From: Nocardioides sp.
Lineage (GTDB): Bacteria; Actinomycetota; Actinomycetes; Propionibacteriales; Nocardioidaceae
Assembly (NCBI GenBank): GCA_020636915.1
Contig: JACJWV010000008.1
Location: 152,939 to 216,938 of the forward strand
Direction: 5' to 3'
DNA length: 64,000 bases
Shown here: in pieces, positions 59,377-64,000 of the stretch
Layout of the letters: each line of letters begins with the position of its first letter
Position numbering within the stretch: position 1 is the stretch's first letter
Position numbers and translations under genes: made by a program
The notes under the pieces: model-generated
Databases searched by the model: none
Told to the model about the DNA's origin: nothing
Seen by the model: the letters and a program-made list of their open reading frames with translations, nothing else

Positions 59377-59745
59377 TCAGTCGTCGTCCTCCTCGACCAG
59401 CCACTCCTTGGCGTCGTCCACGTCGTCGTCGTCGAAGACCTTGACCTTGCCGGGCATCATCCAGCCGAACGCCTTGATGGCGTTCTCCAGCCAGTCCTCG
59501 TCGGTGACGATCGCGCACCGCTTCCAGCCGCGCAGGTTGCCCGCCCACAGCTTCGTGTCGGCCCACATCGCCCCGGGCGAGTAGGACGTCCCCTCGGGCA
59601 GCACGTAGAGCAACCGCACCTCGCCCTGCTCGAGGGCCGCCTTCAGCGCCGGCACGAGCACGGCCTGGTAGTCCTCGTCGGTGACCTTGCCGCTCGCCTC
59701 GAAGCCGATGGTCCCGGCCGGCATGTCCTCGATGACCCTGATCAT
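59377..59745 (-). CDS. SpoIIAA-like (STAS-fold) protein
   Basis: This 122-aa protein of the DUF3478/SpoIIAA-like family begins MIRVIEDMPAGTIGFEASGK and has NLRGWKRCAIVTDEDWLENA and FGWMMPGKVKVF, typical of that family. The C-terminus is very acidic (DDDDVDDAKEWLVEEDDD). The role is unknown; the fold may bind hydrophobic ligands. It stands alone between folA and the LLM gene. Confidence 0.85.
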   Translation of the reverse strand: MIRVIEDMPAGTIGFEASGKVTDEDYQAVLVPALKAALEQGEVRLLYVLPEGTSYSPGAMWADTKLWAGNLRGWKRCAIVTDEDWLENAIKAFGWMMPGKVKVFDDDDVDDAKEWLVEEDDD

Positions 59746-59868
59746 GGCGCCACGCTAGGTGCGCGAGGCCGGTCCCGGATCCCCCGTCGCGGGCGACCTG
59801 GACGATCGCGCGTGGCGTGGGGCCGGCGCGTCTGGTTCAAGACCCGCCGCGACACCGGGCCACCGATC

Positions 59869-60354
59869 TCAGAGCCGCGCAGCGGCGCGGACCAGCCGGA
59901 CCCGGTCGTAGCCCTCGAAGTGCCGGCGCTCGGCCTCGAGCCAGGCGCCGGGGTCGAAGGACGGGTAGAACGCGTCGCCCTCGGGCTCCAGGGGGATCTC
60001 GCTGATGACCTGCTCGTCGGCCAGCGGCAACGCCTCGGCGTACACCTGCGCGCCGCCCACGACGAAGACGTCGCCGTCGTACGACCGGGCCGTCACCAGC
60101 GCCTCGTCGAGCGAGTGCGCGACGAGCACGCCGTCGGCCGACCAGGACGGGTCGCGGGTCAGCACCACGGTGGTGCGGCCGGGCAGCGGCCGGCCGATCG
60201 ACTCGTACGTCGTGCGGCCCATCACCAGCACGTGCCCCATCGTCAGCCGCTTGAACTCGGCCTGCTCGCCGGGGATCCGCCAGGGGATGTCCGGCCCCGC
60301 GCCGATCACCCGGTTGCGGGCCACGGCCGCGACCAGGACGACCCGCTTGCTCAC
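59869..60354 (-). CDS. folA: Dihydrofolate reductase
   Basis: This 161-aa enzyme reduces dihydrofolate with NADPH, regenerating the cofactor oxidised by ThyA. It has VVLVAAVARNRVIGAGPDIP, WRIPGEQAEFKRLTMG, VLVMGRTTYESIGRPLPGR and VFVVGGAQVYAEALPLAD. GTG 60354 was chosen; a longer frame of 9 extra codons lacks conservation. It lies 36 bp downstream of thyA. Confidence 0.95.
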   Translation of the reverse strand: MSKRVVLVAAVARNRVIGAGPDIPWRIPGEQAEFKRLTMGHVLVMGRTTYESIGRPLPGRTTVVLTRDPSWSADGVLVAHSLDEALVTARSYDGDVFVVGGAQVYAEALPLADEQVISEIPLEPEGDAFYPSFDPGAWLEAERRHFEGYDRVRLVRAAARL

Positions 60355-60390
60355 CGAACCACGCTCATCCGGCGCACCCACCCGGCGCGC

Positions 60391-61203
60391 TCATACCGCG
60401 ATCGGCGCCTTGATGCCCGGGTGCGGGTCGTAGCCCTCGACGGCGATGTGCTCGAGGTCGAAGGCGTCGAGCTCGGTGACCGACGGGTCGAGCACCAGGG
60501 TCGGCAGCGGCCGCGGGTCGCGGGTGAGCTGGAGGCGCGCCTGGTCGAGGTGGTTGAGGTAGAGGTGGGCGTCGCCGAGGGTGTGGACGAAGTCGCCGAC
60601 CTCGAGCCCGGTCACCTGCGCGACCATGTGGGTGAGCAGGGCGTACGACGCGATGTTGAACGGCACGCCGAGGAAGACGTCGGCCGAGCGCTGGTAGAGC
60701 TGGCACGAAAGCCGAGCCGGCCCGCCGTCCGGCGCGGGGGCGACGTAGAACTGGAACATCGTGTGGCAGGGCGCCAGCGCCATCTGCGGGATGTCCGCGA
60801 CGTTCCAGGCCGACACGACGTGGCGGCGGGAGTCGGGGTTGGTGCGGATCTGGTCGACGACCTGGGCGATCTGGTCGACGTGTCGGCCGTCAGGCGTCGG
60901 CCACGAGCGCCACTGGTACCCGTAGACGGGCCCGAGGTCGCCGTTGTCGTCGGCCCACTCGTCCCAGATCGAGATGCCCCGGTCCTGGAGCCACTTCACG
61001 TTGGTGTCGCCGCGCAGGAACCACAGCAGCTCGCCGAAGACGGACCGCGTGTGGATCTTCTTGGTCGTGACCAGGGGGAACCCGGCCGCGAGGTCGAAGC
61101 GCATCTGGTGGCCGAAGACCGAGCGGGTGCCGGTGCCGGTGCGGTCACCCTTCGCAGACCCCTCGTCGAGGACGCGCTGGAGGAGGTCGAGGTACTGCTG
61201 CAC
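60391..61203 (-). CDS. thyA: Thymidylate synthase
   Basis: This 270-aa enzyme converts dUMP to dTMP with methylene-tetrahydrofolate. Signatures are DRTGTGTRSVFGHQMRFDLA, the catalytic Cys in QMALAPCHTMFQFYV, RSADVFLGVPFNIASYALLT and the C-terminal IKAPIAV. GTG 61203 lies 6 nt after TAGGCT on the minus strand, indicating a leaderless thyA-folA transcript. Confidence 0.97.
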   Translation of the reverse strand: MQQYLDLLQRVLDEGSAKGDRTGTGTRSVFGHQMRFDLAAGFPLVTTKKIHTRSVFGELLWFLRGDTNVKWLQDRGISIWDEWADDNGDLGPVYGYQWRSWPTPDGRHVDQIAQVVDQIRTNPDSRRHVVSAWNVADIPQMALAPCHTMFQFYVAPAPDGGPARLSCQLYQRSADVFLGVPFNIASYALLTHMVAQVTGLEVGDFVHTLGDAHLYLNHLDQARLQLTRDPRPLPTLVLDPSVTELDAFDLEHIAVEGYDPHPGIKAPIAV

Positions 61204-61209
61204 GGGTCG

Positions 61210-61215
61210 AGCCTA
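61210..61215 (-). promoter_or_regulatory. -10 box for leaderless thyA
   Basis: TAGGCT on the minus strand, 6 nt before the GTG at 61203. It sits immediately upstream of the end of the phzF gene (stop 61220), so thyA has its own promoter. Confidence 0.55.
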
Positions 61216-61219
61216 GTCG

Positions 61220-62038
61220 TCAGAGGGCGACGGTCCCGGCCACCGTGGTGCGGGTGTCGCCCCCCACCCACACCTCCTGCCCCTCGCGCACCACGTGCAC
61301 CCGGCCGGCGCGCTGCAGGGCGGTGCCCTGGGAGGCGACGTACGACGACGGCAGCCGGTCGCCCGCCAGCCACTGGCCCAGGCCGGCGTTGAGGGAGCCG
61401 GTCACCGGGTCCTCGGTGATGCCGAGGCCCGGGCAGAACGCGCGCACCTCCACGTCTGCGGGGCCGCCGGCGGGATAGGGACCCACGACACCGATGTCCA
61501 GCCCACCGAACGCGGCCCAGTCGGGTTGCAGCGCCAGCACCGCCTCGGCGTCGGCCAGCAGCACGCCCACCCAGCCCGGACCGTTGTCGACCCACGCGGT
61601 GTCGACCACGTCCGAGCGCGGGATCCGCAGCGCGGAGGCGATCGCCTCGGCGTCCTCGTCGGACACGGGGCCGGAGCGGACCAGGGGCGGCGCGGCGAAG
61701 GCGAGGCGCTCGGCGCGGCGGATCCGCACCAGCCCGGCGCTGCACTCCTGGACGACGTCCTCGCCAGCCCGCACCCCGCCGGCCTCGAGCCACGCGTGGG
61801 CGCTGCCGAGGGTCGGGTGACCTGCGAACGGCAGCTCGTCGCCGGGCGTGAAGATCCGCAGCCGGTAGTCGGCGGCCGGGTCCGTGGGCGGCAGGAGGAA
61901 GGTGGTCTCGGAGAGGTTGGTCCAGCGGGCGAACGCGGCCATCTGCTCGTCGGTCACGTCGCCCGCGTCGTGCACGACAGCCACCGGGTTGCCCAGGAGC
62001 GGCTCGGCGGAGAAGACGTCGACCTGGCTGAAGCGCAT
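61220..62038 (-). CDS. PhzF-family isomerase/epimerase-like protein
   Basis: This 272-aa protein has the two-domain PhzF fold related to diaminopimelate epimerase. It contains FSQVDVFSAEPLLGNPVAVV, the catalytic Glu in TNLSETTFLLPP, FTPGDELPFAGHPTLGSAHA and FCPGLGITEDPVTGSLNAGL. Most members have unknown substrates; phenazine synthesis is unlikely as no phz genes are nearby. ATG 62038 follows TAGGTT by 7 nt (leaderless). Confidence 0.92.
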   Translation of the reverse strand: MRFSQVDVFSAEPLLGNPVAVVHDAGDVTDEQMAAFARWTNLSETTFLLPPTDPAADYRLRIFTPGDELPFAGHPTLGSAHAWLEAGGVRAGEDVVQECSAGLVRIRRAERLAFAAPPLVRSGPVSDEDAEAIASALRIPRSDVVDTAWVDNGPGWVGVLLADAEAVLALQPDWAAFGGLDIGVVGPYPAGGPADVEVRAFCPGLGITEDPVTGSLNAGLGQWLAGDRLPSSYVASQGTALQRAGRVHVVREGQEVWVGGDTRTTVAGTVAL

Positions 62039-62045
62039 GACGCCC

Positions 62046-62051
62046 AACCTA
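62046..62051 (-). promoter_or_regulatory. -10 box for leaderless phzF-like gene
   Basis: TAGGTT on the minus strand with 7 nt to ATG 62038. Confidence 0.5.
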
Positions 62052-62074
62052 GTGGCCATCTCGCGATGCCACAT

Positions 62075-63172
62075 CTAGTCCGCGAGCAGGGCATTGCTCC
62101 CCTGGGTCCGCACCGGTGCCACGTCGCTGCACCGCCCCGACTCCAGGTCGCAGCGGCGCAGCACCAGCAGCGTGCCGACGTCACCGTCGAGGGTCGCCCC
62201 CTGCAGGTCGGCGAGGTTCGCGACCAGGTAGAGGAGCTCGCCGCTGACACCGAAGGCGCTGTCGACCACGCGCTCGTCCGGCGCGACGCCGGACGGCATC
62301 CGGTCCCCGCTGCGCGTGTCGTAGAGCAGCGGGACGTAGGGGGACCCGGGCTCCCACGGCCCCGGCGCGCGGGTGGTGACGTAGGAGCCGCCCGGCGAGA
62401 CGCCCGCGCCCTCGCCCGGGCGCAGGAACGAGACGCTGAAGAGCGGTTGCACCATGTCGATCCGCCGGCCGCGCTGGTAGACGCGGGTGGCGGACGCGAC
62501 GTCGGCCAGGTCCCCGGCCGCGACCCGCTCCGGGGCCATCCCGGGCACCGCGGCCTGCCACGCGTAGGAGCCGGTGTCGTCGCGGAAGTACACCCGGTCC
62601 TGGTCGATCGCGACCAGGCGGGTCCCGGCCTCGACCTCGGTGGTGGCGAGGACCTCGTCGGTGGCGACCGACCACACGACCAGGCGGGTCCCGGACTCGT
62701 CGCCGTGCACCCAGGCCGCCCAGTTGTCCACCCCCGAGCCCACGACCGTCGAGCCCGCGCCGGCGGACCCGACGACCGAGCGCACCCCGCGCGGGTCGAC
62801 GATGCCCACGTCGCCGTCCTCGTCGAGGTAGACCACGCTGCCGCCGACCGCCGCGGCGTCGGTGACGCCGGGGAGGTCGACGGCCACCGACCGCAGGTGC
62901 AGCCGCCCGTCGGCGTACCACGGGATGCTGACCGGGTTGCGCTCGACGACGACGTGGAGCGGATCGGGCTCAGGAGGGGGTGACGACCGGGTGGCCGCCC
63001 AGGTCGCGATGCCGACGGCGACCAGGGCGGCGGCGGTGCCACCCGCGACCACGCGACGGCGGCGGCTCCGCTGCCGGCGGGCGAGCTCGACGACCTCCTG
63101 GTACGGCGGCGCCAGGACCTCGATCGACGCCGCTGCGCTGCGGAAGACCTCGCGGGCGAGCACCTCGCTCAT
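62075..63172 (-). CDS. Single-span membrane protein coupled to a sigma factor
   Basis: This 365-aa protein has a cytoplasmic N-terminus of 40 residues (QEVVELARRQRSRRRR), one membrane helix (41-61) and an extracytoplasmic beta-rich domain. ATGA overlap with the sigma-factor gene suggests an anti-sigma or sensor role, but no zinc anti-sigma HxxxCxxC motif is present. The end (APDERVVDSAFG, VLRRCDLESGRCSD, LLAD) is clearly paralogous to the partial protein at 63775-64000 on the other side of the sigma gene. Confidence 0.82.
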   Translation of the reverse strand: MSEVLAREVFRSAAASIEVLAPPYQEVVELARRQRSRRRRVVAGGTAAALVAVGIATWAATRSSPPPEPDPLHVVVERNPVSIPWYADGRLHLRSVAVDLPGVTDAAAVGGSVVYLDEDGDVGIVDPRGVRSVVGSAGAGSTVVGSGVDNWAAWVHGDESGTRLVVWSVATDEVLATTEVEAGTRLVAIDQDRVYFRDDTGSYAWQAAVPGMAPERVAAGDLADVASATRVYQRGRRIDMVQPLFSVSFLRPGEGAGVSPGGSYVTTRAPGPWEPGSPYVPLLYDTRSGDRMPSGVAPDERVVDSAFGVSGELLYLVANLADLQGATLDGDVGTLLVLRRCDLESGRCSDVAPVRTQGSNALLAD

Positions 63173-63708
63173 CTCACGGTCCCGTCGTCTCGCCCCGACG
63201 TCTCGCGCAGCGCCTCGAGGTCGAGGCCGGCGAGGCCGCGGGCGACGCGCGTGCGCAGCGTGCCGACCGGGACGTCGAGCACGTCGGCGACCTGGTCCTC
63301 GGTCAGGTCCGTGACGAAGTGCAGCACGACCGCCTCGCGGTCGTCCGGGGATAGGCCGGCGAGCTGGGCGACCAGGGCGTGCCGGAGGAGGACCTGCTCG
63401 GTGGCGTCCGGCGCCTGCTGGACCGCTTCCGCAGCCGCCTGCGCAGCCGCCTCGGCAGCGTCCGCCGCCGCGCCCGGGGTCCGGCGCCGACCGCGGCGGT
63501 GCCAGCCGTCGAGCACGGTGCGGTGGACGTGGACGTCGACGTCGTCGCTCTCCCGGACCCGGCGCCACCCGGAGTGGCACCGCGCCAGCCCGTCGCGCAC
63601 GAGCTCCTCGGCCTCCGGCTGCGGGCAGCCGAGCAGGACCAGCGTCCGCACCAGGAACCCCCAGCGCGCCGCCAGGTAGGCGGCGAAGTCGGCGTCGTCC
63701 CCGGACAT
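63169..63708 (-). CDS. ECF-type (SigE-like) RNA polymerase sigma factor
   Basis: This 179-aa sigma-70 family protein has a region 2-like N-terminus (DFAAYLAARWGFLVRTLVLL) that is degenerate for its family, an Ala-rich linker (AAADAAEAAAQAAAEAVQQA) and a good region 4 (LSPDDREAVVLHFVTDLTED followed by VPVGTLRTRVARGLAGL). ATG 63708 lies 6 nt after AACAAT. The weak region 2 makes -10 recognition uncertain. Flanked by two paralogous membrane or secreted proteins. Confidence 0.88.
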   Translation of the reverse strand: MSGDDADFAAYLAARWGFLVRTLVLLGCPQPEAEELVRDGLARCHSGWRRVRESDDVDVHVHRTVLDGWHRRGRRRTPGAAADAAEAAAQAAAEAVQQAPDATEQVLLRHALVAQLAGLSPDDREAVVLHFVTDLTEDQVADVLDVPVGTLRTRVARGLAGLDLEALRETSGRDDGTVR

Positions 63709-63774
63709 GGGGACATTGTTCCGCCCGCCGGTCGGACGTGCACCGACATCGGCGCGTCGACCGCGCGGCAGGGA

Positions 63775-64000
63775 TCAGTCCGCGAAGAACGGCTGGCCGC
63801 CCTCGACCGGGACGGGTCCGACGTCGCGACAGGTCCTCGATCCGGCCTCGTCGACGACCGGGCTGCACTGGCGCAGGACCGGCAGCGCGCCGGGCCCGCT
63901 GCCGGCCGTCGCACCCCGGTCGGCCGCCTCCACGACGAAGTAGTCGAGCCCGTCGCCGGCCTCGAAGGCGGTGTCGAGGACCCGCTCGTCCGGGGCGATC
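63775..64000 (-). CDS. C-terminal part of a paralogue of the 62075-63172 protein (partial)
   Basis: The last 74 codons before the stop are inside the window; the gene continues past the right edge. The sequence IAPDERVLDTAFEAGDGLDY, then LPVLRQCSPV, CRDVGPVPVEGG and the end FFAD aligns residue by residue with the C-terminus of the protein at 62075-63172. The two genes thus flank the sigma-factor gene as a tandem duplication. Confidence 0.75.
   Translation of the reverse strand, partial: IAPDERVLDTAFEAGDGLDYFVVEAADRGATAGSGPGALPVLRQCSPVVDEAGSRTCRDVGPVPVEGGQPFFAD

Noticed and set aside
55197..59444. 1415-codon plus-strand frame over the LuxR-type and LLM genes
   Set aside because: Antisense shadow with no domain; the opposite strand has clear Walker and HTH motifs.
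61220..62038. Phenazine biosynthesis
   Set aside because: A single PhzF homologue without other phz genes; the family is functionally broad.

Overview
The window is very GC-rich double-stranded DNA from an actinobacterium, most likely Nocardioidaceae (Nocardioides-like). This is an inference from gene families and synteny, not from a database search. Pointers are DUF3046, a ClgR-type regulator, an F420-dependent luciferase-like oxidoreductase, DinB-type proteins with an RPCPECGF motif, an actinobacterial LexA box before recA, and many genes whose start codon lies 6-7 nt after a TANNNT box (leaderless transcripts). No rRNA, tRNA, CRISPR array, prophage or transposase was seen.

The backbone is a housekeeping series on the minus strand, read from right to left: thyA-folA, dapA, RNase J, ftsK, a RodZ-like protein, rimO, pgsA, cinA(pncC), clgR, DUF3046, recA, recX and the start of a probable phosphoribosyltransferase at the left edge. 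In related genomes several of these genes are adjacent. Here the order is interrupted by inserted blocks at 2.2-12 kb, 12.3-36.8 kb and 37.65-44.8 kb.

Left third. 2.2-7.5 kb is a tightly coupled seven-gene minus operon: glycosyltransferase, DUF2064 nucleotidyl/glycosyltransferase-like protein, methyltransferase, membrane-anchored molybdopterin oxidoreductase, membrane protein, response regulator, histidine kinase. Nearly every junction is ATGA, GTGA or a 1-nt gap. Opposite lie a GT-C-like membrane protein and a second minus operon (DinB-methyltransferase fusion, DUF3046, MFS transporter, MTA phosphorylase, sugar epimerase with an inserted zinc ribbon). 13.5-20.7 kb holds a PAT-type acetyltransferase, an ABC-2 exporter operon, RidA, a DMT transporter, a UbiA prenyltransferase, YjbR and YciI proteins.

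Middle. 20.7-23 kb is a scarred stretch: a glycosyltransferase fragment, an L,D-transpeptidase, and a DedA protein with an acetyltransferase tail fused in front. 22.8-26.7 kb is a minus operon of SCP2-type thiolase, carotenoid oxygenase and tandem-HxlR regulator. Divergent from it, 27.0-29.6 kb is the best candidate for an undescribed system: a 74-aa small protein, a 36-bp perfect palindrome, a 389-aa protein with an HQxxH (HExxH-like) motif, and an aldo/keto reductase, closed by a hairpin. The layout resembles a ribosomally made peptide operon with an attenuator behind the precursor. Lhr helicase and Nei2 glycosylase follow at 30.3-35.7 kb.

Right half. 37.6-44.8 kb carries a GH15 glucosidase and two large secreted enzymes (ExeM/NucH nuclease, 5'-nucleotidase) that could together release sugar, nucleosides and phosphate from extracellular polymers. 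The far right has a LuxR-type ATPase regulator, an LLM oxidoreductase, PhzF, and a sigma-factor gene between two paralogous membrane or secreted proteins, the second cut by the window edge.

Non-coding structure is unusually rich. There is a 165-bp element with terminal inverted repeats that supply stop codons to both flanking genes, a 32-bp-period array that reverses orientation, palindrome pairs in divergent promoters, and a repetitive element read through as protein inside lhr.
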